From CAVXYG01 sp963766005 (GTDB taxonomy: Bacteria; Actinomycetota; Actinomycetes; S36-B12; GCA-2699445): 21,292 bases of DNA. The stretch's first letter is position 1. Every line of letters starts with the position of its first letter. The stretch spans positions 1-21,292 of the forward strand of contig CAVXYG010000017.1 of assembly GCA_963766005.1 (NCBI GenBank), read 5' to 3'. The notes beneath the pieces were generated by a model. That model worked only from the letters and a program-made list of their open reading frames with translations, had not been told where the DNA came from and searched no databases. Shown in pieces: positions 15,178 to 21,292 of this stretch. The translations under genes were made by a program, and so were the position numbers.

Positions 15178-16733
15178 AGCTGTACGTCAACGGCGTTCTG
15201 GTCGATGAGGACTCATCAGTGACCGAGGGCCGGCGCATGACCGGTTCCTGGCGGATCGGCATGGATCGGATGAGCGACTGGAGCTCCGCGCCATTGGATG
15301 GCCAGTTCACCGGACATATCGACGAAGTTGCTATCTACCCGAGGGCGCTCAGCGCCAGTGAGGTGGCTGAGCACTTCCAGGCGGCCAGCGGTACGGCAGC
15401 GAACGTACCGCCGGCGGCGTCGTTCACGGCGGCGGTGGATGGCCGGACGGTGTCGTTCGACGGGTCGGGCTCCTCGGACAGCGACGGTTCGGTCGTGTCG
15501 TATGCGTGGGACTTCGGTGACGGGGTGTCGGCGTCGGGCGCGGTGGTGGAGCACACCTATGCGGCTGATGGGCCCTTCGATGCGGTGCTGACGGTGGTCG
15601 ACGACGATGGTGCCGAGGGCACGGCGGTGCAGACGCTGTCGTTCGCCGGTGATCTGGTGATCGCGGCCGCGGATGCTTTCGAGCGGTCGGTGGCCTCGGG
15701 GTGGGGCACGGCCGATACCGGGGGCGAGTGGTCGTCGTGCAGCACCTGCTCGGTGGCCGGCGGGGTCGGTGCGATGTCGCTGGCCGTGGGCCAGGCGAAG
15801 CGGCCGGAGCTGCCCGGTCTGGCGCTGGCGGACTCGGATGTGACGGTGTCGGTGTCGGTGGATGCGATGCCGACCGGGTCCGGGACGTATCTGGCGGTGC
15901 TGCCGCGCAGCGAGGCCGGCGACGGCTACCAGGCGCGGCTGAAGCTGCGGGCCGACGGGTCGATGCAGGCGCGGTGGCAGCGGGTCGAGGGCGGTGCGGC
16001 GGTGACGCTGGCGGTGTCGGAGGTGGCGGGGCTGTCGTTCGCGGCCGGGGACACGCTGATGCTGCGGGCGCAGGCGCTGGGGACGGGTCCGACGCAGCTG
16101 CGGTTCAAGGTGTGGGCCGCGGGGCAGTCGGAGCCGGCGGGCTGGGCGGTGACGGCCAGCGACGCCGATCCGGACTGGCAGCGCACCGGTGCTCCGGCGC
16201 TGTTCGGGTACGTGACCTCGGACTCGACCGGGCCGTCGGTGCTGTCCTGGGACGACCTGGCCGTGACGGCCGAGGTCGGGGCGGCGCCGAAGAACGTGGC
16301 GCCGGCGGCGTCGTTCACGGCGGCGGTGGATGGCCGGACGGTGTCGTTCGACGGGTCGGGCTCCTCGGACAGCGACGGTTCGGTCGTGTCGTATGCGTGG
16401 GACTTCGGTGACGGGGTGTCGGCGTCGGGCGCGGTGGTGGAGCACACCTATGCGGCTGATGGGCCCTTCGATGCGGTGCTGACGGTGGTCGATGACGATG
16501 GTGCCGAGGGCACGGCGGTGCAGACGCTGTCGTTCGCCGGTGATCTGGTGATCGCGGCCGCGGATGCTTTCGAGCGGTCGGTGGCCTCGGGGTGGGGCAC
16601 GGCCGATACCGGGGGCGAGTGGTCGTCGTGCAGCACGTGCTCGGTGGCCGGCGGGGTCGGTGCGATGTCGCTGGCCGTGGGCCAGGCGAAGCGGCCGGGC
16701 TGCCCGGTCTGGCGCTGGCGGACTCGGATGTGA
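15174..16733 (+). CDS. Copy 2, frame 2: LamG end, PKD-module unit 1, PKD of unit 2
   Basis: Continuation of the copy 2 protein in the next frame, 519 residues as open. It starts with the LamG remainder (KLYVNGVLVDEDSSVTEGRR; HIDEVAIYPRALSASEVAEH). The first PKD domain is at about 80-160 (VSYAWDFGDGVSASG), then comes a complete C-terminal module (GWGTADTGGEWSSCSTCS to VLSWDDLAVTAEV), then a second PKD and the start of module 2. The frame ends wrongly at GQAKRPG because of the base lost near 16698. Actual homology to the LamG domain extends upstream of the ATG, so 15174 is not a natural start. PKD domains usually act as spacers or as protein/glycan-binding folds. Confidence 0.6.
   Translation: MKLYVNGVLVDEDSSVTEGRRMTGSWRIGMDRMSDWSSAPLDGQFTGHIDEVAIYPRALSASEVAEHFQAASGTAANVPPAASFTAAVDGRTVSFDGSGSSDSDGSVVSYAWDFGDGVSASGAVVEHTYAADGPFDAVLTVVDDDGAEGTAVQTLSFAGDLVIAAADAFERSVASGWGTADTGGEWSSCSTCSVAGGVGAMSLAVGQAKRPELPGLALADSDVTVSVSVDAMPTGSGTYLAVLPRSEAGDGYQARLKLRADGSMQARWQRVEGGAAVTLAVSEVAGLSFAAGDTLMLRAQALGTGPTQLRFKVWAAGQSEPAGWAVTASDADPDWQRTGAPALFGYVTSDSTGPSVLSWDDLAVTAEVGAAPKNVAPAASFTAAVDGRTVSFDGSGSSDSDGSVVSYAWDFGDGVSASGAVVEHTYAADGPFDAVLTVVDDDGAEGTAVQTLSFAGDLVIAAADAFERSVASGWGTADTGGEWSSCSTCSVAGGVGAMSLAVGQAKRPGCPVWRWRTRM
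15701..16272 (+). repeat. 572-bp C-terminal module, repeat b
   Basis: Second copy of the module, in frame and undamaged, within unit 1 of copy 2. It has two mismatches to repeat a in the other gene. Confidence 0.92.
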
Positions 16734-17162
16734 CGGTGTCGGTGTCGGTGGATGCGATGCCGACCGGGTCCGGGACGTATCTGGCGGTGCTGCCGCGCAG
16801 CGAGGCCGGCGACGGCTACCAGGCGCGGCTGAAGCTGCGGGCCGACGGGTCGATGCAGGCGCGGTGGCAGCGGGTCGAGGGCGGTGCGGCGGTGACGCTG
16901 GCGGTGTCGGAGGTGGCGGGGCTGTCGTTCGCGGCCGGGGACACGCTGATGCTGCGGGCGCAGGCGCTGGGGACGGGTCCGACGCAGCTGCGGTTCAAGG
17001 TGTGGGCCGCGGGGCAGTCGGAGCCGGCGGGCTGGGCGGTGACGGCCAGCGACGCCGATCCGGACTGGCAGCGCACCGGTGCTCCGGCGCTGTTCGGGTA
17101 CGTGACCTCGGACTCGACCGGGCCGTCGGTGCTGTCCTGGGACGACCTGGCCGTGACGGCCG
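16592..17162 (+). repeat. 571-bp C-terminal module, repeat c
   Basis: Third copy, one base shorter than repeat b because of the deletion near 16698, and with a C-to-G change in the second cysteine region (AGCACGTGC; the codon change is silent). Confidence 0.92.
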
Positions 17163-17623
17163 AGGTCGGGGCGGCGCCGAAGAACGTGGCGCCGGCGGCG
17201 TCGTTCACGGCGGCGGTGGATGGCCGGACGGTGTCGTTCGACGGGTCGGGCTCCTCGGACAGCGACGGTTCGGTCGTGTCGTATGCGTGGGACTTCGGTG
17301 ACGGGGTGTCGGCGTCGGGCGCGGTGGTGGAGCACACCTATGCGGCTGATGGGCCCTTCGATGCGGTGCTGACGGTGGTCGATGACGATGGTGCCGAGGG
17401 CACGGCGGTGCAGACGCTGTCGTTCGCCGGTGATCTGGTGATCGCGGCCGCGGATGCTTTCGAGCGGTCGGTGGCCTCGGGGTGGGGCACGGCCGATACC
17501 GGGGGCGAGTGGTCGTCGTGCAGCACGTGCTCGGTGGCCGGCGGGGTCGGTGCGATGTCGCTGGCCGTGGGCCAGGCGAAGCGGCCGGGCTGGCCGGTCT
17601 GGCGCTGGCGGACTCGGATGTGA
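16592..17623 (+). CDS. Copy 2, frame 3: module 2 and PKD 3
   Basis: Open frame covering the rest of unit 2 and the PKD of unit 3. The first 35 residues are out-of-frame sequence; homology begins at LPGLALADSDVTVSVSVDAM near 16700. It then covers the whole module to VLSWDDLAVTAEV, a third PKD domain with YAWDFGDG, and the start of module 3 up to the base missing near 17588. It has no ribosome-binding site, so separate translation is unlikely; it would be part of the protein only if the frameshift is an error or is bypassed. Confidence 0.4.
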   Translation: MGHGRYRGRVVVVQHVLGGRRGRCDVAGRGPGEAAGLPGLALADSDVTVSVSVDAMPTGSGTYLAVLPRSEAGDGYQARLKLRADGSMQARWQRVEGGAAVTLAVSEVAGLSFAAGDTLMLRAQALGTGPTQLRFKVWAAGQSEPAGWAVTASDADPDWQRTGAPALFGYVTSDSTGPSVLSWDDLAVTAEVGAAPKNVAPAASFTAAVDGRTVSFDGSGSSDSDGSVVSYAWDFGDGVSASGAVVEHTYAADGPFDAVLTVVDDDGAEGTAVQTLSFAGDLVIAAADAFERSVASGWGTADTGGEWSSCSTCSVAGGVGAMSLAVGQAKRPGWPVWRWRTRM

Positions 17624-18038
17624 CGGTGTCGGTGTCGGTGGATGCGATGCCGACCGGGTCCGGGACGTATCTGGCGGTGCTGCCGCGCAGCGAGGCCGGC
17701 GACGGCTACCAGGCGCGGCTGAAGCTGCGGGCCGACGGGTCGATGCAGGCGCGGTGGCAGCGGGTCGAGGGCGGTGCGGCGGTGACGCTGGCGGTGTCGG
17801 AGGTGGCGGGGCTGTCGTTCGCGGCCGGGGACACGCTGATGCTGCGGGCGCAGGCGCTGGGGACGGGTCCGACGCAGCTGCGGTTCAAGGTGTGGGCCGC
17901 GGGGCAGTCGGAGCCGGCGGGCTGGGCGGTGACGGCCAGCGACGCCGATCCGGACTGGCAGCGCACCGGTGCTCCGGCGCTGTTCGGGTACGTGACCTCG
18001 GACTCGACCGGGCCGTCGGTGCTGTCCTGGGACGACCT
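17482..18038 (+). repeat. C-terminal module, repeat d
   Basis: Fourth copy, carrying the same deletion as repeat c plus one extra base change beside it. Identity stops at GACGACCT (18038), before the unique gene end. Confidence 0.9.
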
Positions 18039-18057
18039 CGTCGTGAATGGGGCCTGA
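17482..18057 (+). CDS. Copy 2, frame 4: terminal module 3
   Basis: Last piece of the copy 2 protein. After 35 out-of-frame residues it reads GLAGLALADSDVTVSV onward through the complete jellyroll-like module and ends SWDDLVVNGA at the TGA at 18055-18057. The tail differs from the other copies (LVVNGA against LAVTAEV), which marks the true C-terminus. No ribosome-binding site is seen before the first ATG. Confidence 0.4.
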   Translation: MGHGRYRGRVVVVQHVLGGRRGRCDVAGRGPGEAAGLAGLALADSDVTVSVSVDAMPTGSGTYLAVLPRSEAGDGYQARLKLRADGSMQARWQRVEGGAAVTLAVSEVAGLSFAAGDTLMLRAQALGTGPTQLRFKVWAAGQSEPAGWAVTASDADPDWQRTGAPALFGYVTSDSTGPSVLSWDDLVVNGA

Positions 18058-18101
18058 CCGGTCCGTTCCCATTTGGATCGGCTCGGGGCACCATGGAAGG
18101 T

Positions 18102-18129
18102 GGGTGACGCTTCCCGACGAGCGTCACCC
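18102..18129 (+). terminator. Strong hairpin between copy 2 and the polymerase-like gene
   Basis: GGGTGACGC (18102-18110), a 10-nt loop, then GCGTCACCC (18121-18129): a perfect 9-bp stem. It lies 45 bases after the copy 2 stop and 11 bases before the next ATG. It could end copy 2 transcription, or act as a leader structure or operator for the next gene. No T tract. Confidence 0.5.
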
Positions 18130-18140
18130 CAGGACGGGGG

Positions 18141-19448
18141 ATGATGATGATGAGTGGTCCGGAAGCGGACTCCTTCGTGCTGCTGCTCCTTGCTGCGGCC
18201 GTCGGATTCGCTGGCATGCTCTTCATGCTGCGTGCCCCCAAAGCCGCCATCATTGGCTGGATCGCACTGCTCGCCTTCGTCCCCATCTGGTGGGGCGTCG
18301 GTGTGATGGGCTATTGGTATCCAGCGGCTCTTGCGGGTCTCGGGCTTGTGTTCGTGCTGATCCGGGATGGATCGTGGGGACCGGTCTCAGCCGGTGATGT
18401 CGGGGCAGCGATCTTCTTCATCGCCGCACTCGCACCCCTGGCAGTCTCCGGTGCCTGGTCCCTGAGCGCAGTCTTCGTCGTCGTGACCCAGTGGTTGCTG
18501 GCCTTCCTGATCGGACGGCTGGCCCCGAGCGTACTGTCGCTCGAGACGATCTACCTCACGATCTCCGTTGTGTTCGGGGCGGTGGCAGTCCTTGCCCTGG
18601 TCGAGTTTGCCCTGAGCTGGAACCCGTTCGTCGGCTTCGGCAGGGCTGGACCCGAGTACCAGTCCTGGGGCCCGATCCAATACCGCGGCGGACTACCGCG
18701 CGTTGAGGGCGCATGGGGTCATTCGATCGCCTTGGGCTCCGCGATGGCGATGTCGATCCCGCTGATGCTGGCGAGCAGGCTCCGAAGCGGCTGGAAGGTT
18801 CTGCTGCTGGCCCTGATGCTCAGCGTTGCGATGCTGTCCTTCAGCCGGATCGCCCAGTTGACGGCCGTCCTGGCCGTGGTGCTGAGCATCTATGCCCTGG
18901 CACCGGTGCTGCGCCGCAGCGTTCGCGTGATCATCCTGGCGCTCTTGGCGGTCGGCGCAGTCTTCGGATATGGCTATGTCACGGAGGTGTATGGCCAGAG
19001 CGGCGACGAGTTCGCCAAGTCAGCCGCCTATCGAGCCGATTTGACCGAGCTGATCGGGGAGATCGCCTTCTTCGGCCAGTCGTCGGCGGTCGGACGAACG
19101 GCCGGCGGCTCCCTCACGTTCGGGGATTTCCAGTCCATCGATAACGCCATGCTGCTGCTGGGGCTGAAACACGGTTGGCTGGCACTGCTGGCTGCGATCG
19201 GTCTCGCTGTCTGCGTGCTGGCGCTGACCCTACTCCGCAAGGCGGAGCCGCCCACGGTAGCTCTGGCCTCGCAGATTCCGACGTTGTTCGCGGTCGCCCT
19301 GATCACGCAGTTCGGGATGTACCTCTGGTTCGTTGCCGGGCTCGCGGTGGCGGCGCAGGCGTTGCGCCGGGCGAGGACGGCGTCGGGAGAAGCGCCGGAC
19401 GCGCTGCCTGAACCATTGCGGGAACGGGACGCCCTCATCCCGGCCTGA
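18141..19448 (+). CDS. O-antigen ligase/polymerase-like (Wzy-type) membrane protein
   Basis: Polytopic inner-membrane protein of 435 aa, most like O-antigen ligases and Wzy polymerases that join polysaccharide repeat units. About ten or more hydrophobic segments are seen, from FVLLLLAAAVGFAGMLFML at the N-terminus to ALITQFGMYLWFVAGLAVAA near the end. Between them is a larger outside loop (about 180-200, PIQYRGGLPRVEGAWGHSIA) and FSRIAQLTAVLAVVLS, the usual S-R segment. The late IDNAMLLLGLKHGWLALL matches the typical Wzy end (DNxYLxLLxxxGxxGLL). Four ATG codons lie in a row (18141-18150), preceded by GACGGGGG. No glycosyltransferases are in view, so the polymer is unknown. Intact, in contrast to both neighbours. 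Confidence 0.75.
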   Translation: MMMMSGPEADSFVLLLLAAAVGFAGMLFMLRAPKAAIIGWIALLAFVPIWWGVGVMGYWYPAALAGLGLVFVLIRDGSWGPVSAGDVGAAIFFIAALAPLAVSGAWSLSAVFVVVTQWLLAFLIGRLAPSVLSLETIYLTISVVFGAVAVLALVEFALSWNPFVGFGRAGPEYQSWGPIQYRGGLPRVEGAWGHSIALGSAMAMSIPLMLASRLRSGWKVLLLALMLSVAMLSFSRIAQLTAVLAVVLSIYALAPVLRRSVRVIILALLAVGAVFGYGYVTEVYGQSGDEFAKSAAYRADLTELIGEIAFFGQSSAVGRTAGGSLTFGDFQSIDNAMLLLGLKHGWLALLAAIGLAVCVLALTLLRKAEPPTVALASQIPTLFAVALITQFGMYLWFVAGLAVAAQALRRARTASGEAPDALPEPLRERDALIPA

Positions 19449-19503
19449 CACCGCTTGTCGGGCTCAGCGTTCCACTCGGCGTCGATCCCGCGTCATCCCG
19501 CCC

Positions 19504-20013
19504 CGGATCCTGCCGATCCGCCCCGGCCTGCCGGAGAAGGCCACCCACGACGACAAGCGCAACGGGACCACCACCCTGTTCGCCGCGCTGGAGGTCGCCA
19601 CCGGGAAGGTGACCGACCAGTGCTACGACCGGCACGGCAAGGCCGAGTTCCTCGACTTCATGAAGAAGGTCGCCCGCGCCTACCCCGACCAGGAACTGCG
19701 CGTCGTCGTGGACAACTACCACACCCACAAGCACGCCGAGGTCAACGCGTGGCTGGAGCAGAACCCGCGGATCACGCTGCACTTCACCCCGACGTCGGGG
19801 TCGTGGCTGAACCTGGTCGAGGTGTTCTTCGGGATCATCACCCGACAAGCCATCCGACGCGGAACCTTCGCCAGCGTCAAGGAACTCGTCGCCGCGATCA
19901 GCACCTTCATCGACGGCGGGAACGACCGCTGCCACCCCTTCGTCTGGACCAAGACCGCCGACGAGATCCTGCCCCACGCCCACCGTCAACCAACTTCAGA
20001 AACGCGACACTAG
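19504..20013 (+). pseudogene. IS630-family transposase, 3' fragment
   Basis: The last ~169 residues of an IS630-type DDE transposase. It starts mid-protein at ILPIRPGLPEKATHDDKRNG, then reads TTTLFAALEVATGKVTDQCY. The second catalytic Asp is in LRVVVDNYHTHKH, and the final Glu is in SGSWLNLVEVFFGIITRQAI. It ends TWTKTADEIL-like (FVWTKTADEILPHAH). The N-terminal helix-turn-helix region and the first catalytic Asp are missing, so it is inactive. The break lies only about 55 bases after the polymerase-like stop. The frame stays open upstream to 19333, but that part is antisense-free shadow of the polymerase gene and not transposase. Confidence 0.85.
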
Positions 20014-20500
20014 GGGCGGCCCGGGTCGCGCCGGTCTGTGCCAGCCGAAGGGGGACAGGTGGTCGCAGTCCTGCAGAGTTGCTCCGCTTCCTCGGGGCCC
20101 AGTGCGAGCAGGAGATAGTCCATGACACCGCTGCACAGCAGTTGGCCGTGATCGGTGGACGCGAAATCCAGCGGCGATTATCCTCGCAACTGCCAGTGCA
20201 CCAGCGCCAGCCTGGCCTCGTCGCCGAGCTTGAACGTGTTGGACGAGGCGTCGGTAGGGAGGTCGTTTTGCGCCGCCAACACCGCATCGGTGGGGCGTAG
20301 CGCGGCCAGGCCTTGGGCCGGGGAGTGTGGCGTCGAGCGCCATGATCGCGTCGGGGTGCCTGGCGTAGAGGGCTGCGCCGTGGACGACCACCTTGGCCTG
20401 CTTCTCAGCGGTCAGGCCCCCGGCGCCGACGCCGATGCTGTCGTCGGCAGACGCCCGCTCGGGCGGCCGTGCGTCCTCGCCCAGGGCTCCATGACGAAAG
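20011..20500 (-). pseudogene. Broken gene of unknown function
   Basis: Minus-strand coding remnant. One frame reads GLTAEKQAKVVVHGAALYAR, HPDAIMALDATLP; after a one-base shift near 20320 it reads AALRPTDAVLAAQNDLPTDA, SSNTFKLGDEARLALVHWQL; then an in-frame TAA (near 20180); then DFASTDHGQLLCSGVMDYLL, LALGPEEAEQL. Composition and continuity across the breaks are protein-like, but I do not recognise the family. The end lies on the IS630 fragment boundary, so the insertion may have cut its 3' end. Start codon not placed. Confidence 0.5.
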
Positions 20501-20575
20501 GCCCTGGTCCGCGGGTCTGCGCGCAAGGAGGCTTGTCCTGGGTGATCCTTCCGACCAGAGAACCTGGGGGAATCA

Positions 20576-21061
20576 TGAACAGTCGATTCGCTATTGTGGC
20601 CGCCGCAGCACGGGCGCCGGCTGCCTGCGCTGCGCCTGCAGACGAAGCGGGTTCCGGTTCGCCGGACCCGACGGCCAGTTCCGCCCCGGCCCCGGGAGAA
20701 CCGCTCGAGTGGGATGACGCCGAGGCGGGCATCTGCTTCGACCGCGACGACGGCGGCACCATGCTTGCGGACTGCGACAACCGGCATGACGGCCAGGTCG
20801 TCGGGGTCGGCACACTGCCCTCCGCTGGCGGCCCGTACCCTCGGGGCCCGACGTGGCGGAGCGGGAGGCGTTCGAGTTCTGCGCCGCAGCGTTTGACGAG
20901 TTCGTCGTGGGCCCTCCGACGAGTTGGTGCTGAGCTGGAGCGGCGCGGACGAGGAGGACTGGACCAGGCACTCCGACCAGGTCCTGTGCGAGATCGCCAG
21001 CGCTTCCAACGATCCGCTTCTGGGTAGCGCCGAGGGGAGCGGGGGCGTCCGACGGGTCTGA
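20576..21061 (+). pseudogene. Septum-formation-domain-like small secreted protein, frameshifted
   Basis: ATG at 20576 with CTGGGGGAA just before it. A short hydrophobic leader (FAIVAAAARAPAACAAPA) looks like a damaged lipoprotein signal; the Cys after AA could be the lipid site, but the -3 residue is Pro. After a Ser/Pro/Ala-rich linker comes AGICFDRDDGG, ADCDNRHDGQVVGVGTLP, typical of the actinobacterial 'septum formation family' domain (GxCF...C...HDxxVV). The remainder continues in two other frames: PDVAEREAFEFCAAAFDEFV near 20850-20910, then DELVLSWSGADEEDWTRHSD with VLCEIAS near 20920-21000, ending at the TGA at 21059-21061. Two single-base shifts (near 20850 and 20915) break it. Role in cell division is only implied by the domain name. 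Confidence 0.65.
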
Positions 21062-21083
21062 TTCCGGTGACAGCCTCATCCTC

Positions 21084-21292
21084 ATGCTGTCAGAGGACTT
21101 CCGCGGCCTCCCCGACCAGCCCGCCGCGGACATCGGCGATGGGTTGTGGCAGGCGCTCGACGGCCAACTCCTGCTGACACCGTCGCAGTCGAACATGAGC
21201 TACACCTTGGGTGTCGACCTGCCCAGCGTTGGCGGCGCGGAAGTGACCGCCACTGGGGGACCCGCTGGGGAGTCGACTGGCGCCGGGGCCTG
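21084..21292 (+). CDS. Partial unidentified frame running off the window
   Basis: An open frame from an ATG at 21084 to the window end reads MLSEDFRGLPDQPAADIGDG, then WQALDGQLLLTPSQSNMSYT. It has protein-like composition but no family I recognise. The frame is also open upstream (ASDGSDSGDSLIL), so it may be the shifted continuation of the preceding secreted protein rather than a new gene. No clear ribosome-binding site. Confidence 0.3.
   Translation, partial: MLSEDFRGLPDQPAADIGDGLWQALDGQLLLTPSQSNMSYTLGVDLPSVGGAEVTATGGPAGESTGAGA

Larger units (their letters stand above)
13036..18057 (+). pseudogene. Secreted beta-propeller/FN3/LamG/(PKD-module)x3 protein, copy 2
   Basis: Whole gene as it would read with three -1 frameshifts repaired. 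Order: Sec signal peptide; beta-propeller; fibronectin-III-like domain; LamG jellyroll; then three units of PKD domain plus jellyroll-like C-terminal module; TGA at 18055-18057. Breaks lie near 15100 (in the LamG domain, one base missing before ATTCGC), near 16698 and near 17588 (same place in units 2 and 3, GGAGC reduced to GGGC). The three shifts add up to -3, so the final frame equals the starting frame. No cell-wall anchor (LPXTG) or C-terminal membrane segment is seen, so the product would be released or held by glycan binding. Likely an extracellular or matrix-binding protein; real function unknown. Confidence 0.75.
15411..18057 (+). repeat. Tandem 890/891-bp PKD-module units
   Basis: Unit 1 is 15411-16301 (891 bp), unit 2 is 16302-17191 (890 bp), unit 3 runs from 17192 to the gene end. 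Units 2 and 3 share three changes against unit 1: GATGACGATGG for GACGACGATGG, AGCACGTGC for AGCACCTGC, and the one-base loss in GGCCGGGC. By eye they differ from each other only at one base (CTGCCC / CTGGCC) until their ends. Confidence 0.92.

Noticed and set aside
15216..16445. Long antisense open frame rich in His and Arg across the module repeats
   Set aside because: It mirrors the G/C-rich codons of the plus-strand repeats and recurs with each repeat copy. The plus strand has clear PKD and jellyroll motifs; the antisense has none.
16690..16705. Programmed ribosomal frameshift site in the repeat units
   Set aside because: No slippery heptamer or long homopolymer is seen, and unit 1 codes for the same residues without a shift. 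A simple deletion explains it better.
15411..18057. CRISPR-like array
   Set aside because: The repeats are 890 bp direct tandem coding units without spacers of CRISPR size. No cas genes are present.
19996..21009. 337-residue minus-strand open frame
   Set aside because: It crosses a plus-strand septum-type protein and mixes frames of the unknown minus-strand remnant. Only 20011-20500 looks coding on this strand, and in more than one frame.

Overview
The window is high-GC DNA from an actinomycete, seen in its codon use, probable leaderless starts, a PucR regulator beside a ferredoxin reductase and desaturase pair, and Streptomyces/Frankia-type transposases. I cannot name a genus. Two stretches are well preserved: the lipid desaturation module (about 3430-6929) and a polysaccharide-polymerase-like membrane protein (18141-19448). 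Most of the rest is genes in decay, with single-base indels, truncations and insertion-sequence debris, so it reads as an accessory or degrading region. Some indels could be assembly errors.

Layout. 10-707 (minus): a HigBA/RelE-type toxin-antitoxin pair, toxin first, with an ATGA overlap and a palindrome set inside a likely leaderless promoter. 708-1292: no convincing gene. 1293-2226: an alpha/beta hydrolase with an intact catalytic triad but a shifted C-terminal frame. 2455-3190 (minus): a broken Fpg/Nei DNA glycosylase. 3340-3433 (minus): the start of a broken NAD-dependent epimerase, coupled by ATGA to the PucR regulator upstream (3430-4620, minus). Divergent from PucR lie a flavodoxin-reductase/2Fe-2S electron-transfer protein (4694-5770) and a three-histidine-box fatty acid desaturase (5781-6929), which form a self-contained desaturation operon ending in a hairpin.

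7035-9307: a short SDR remnant, a decayed two-ORF rve transposase carrying three small G/C-rich hairpin inserts and two tandem duplications, and an HNH (DUF1524-like) nuclease pseudogene. 9420-12717 and 13036-18057: two paralogous genes for a large secreted protein (signal peptide, beta-propeller, fibronectin-III-like, LamG jellyroll, PKD, C-terminal jellyroll-like module). The first is heavily decayed in its 5' half. The second is cleaner but has three -1 frameshifts. A 572-bp module occurs four times with almost no divergence, and an 890-bp PKD-plus-module unit is tandemly amplified.

18141-19448: an O-antigen ligase/polymerase-like membrane protein. 19504-20013: the 3' part of an IS630 transposase. 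20011-20500 (minus): a broken unknown gene. 20576-21061: a frameshifted small secreted protein of septum-formation type, followed by an unidentified frame running off the window. The most notable feature is the secreted multi-domain repeat locus, with concerted evolution, a frameshift inherited by the duplicated units, and an adjacent polysaccharide-polymerase-like gene.
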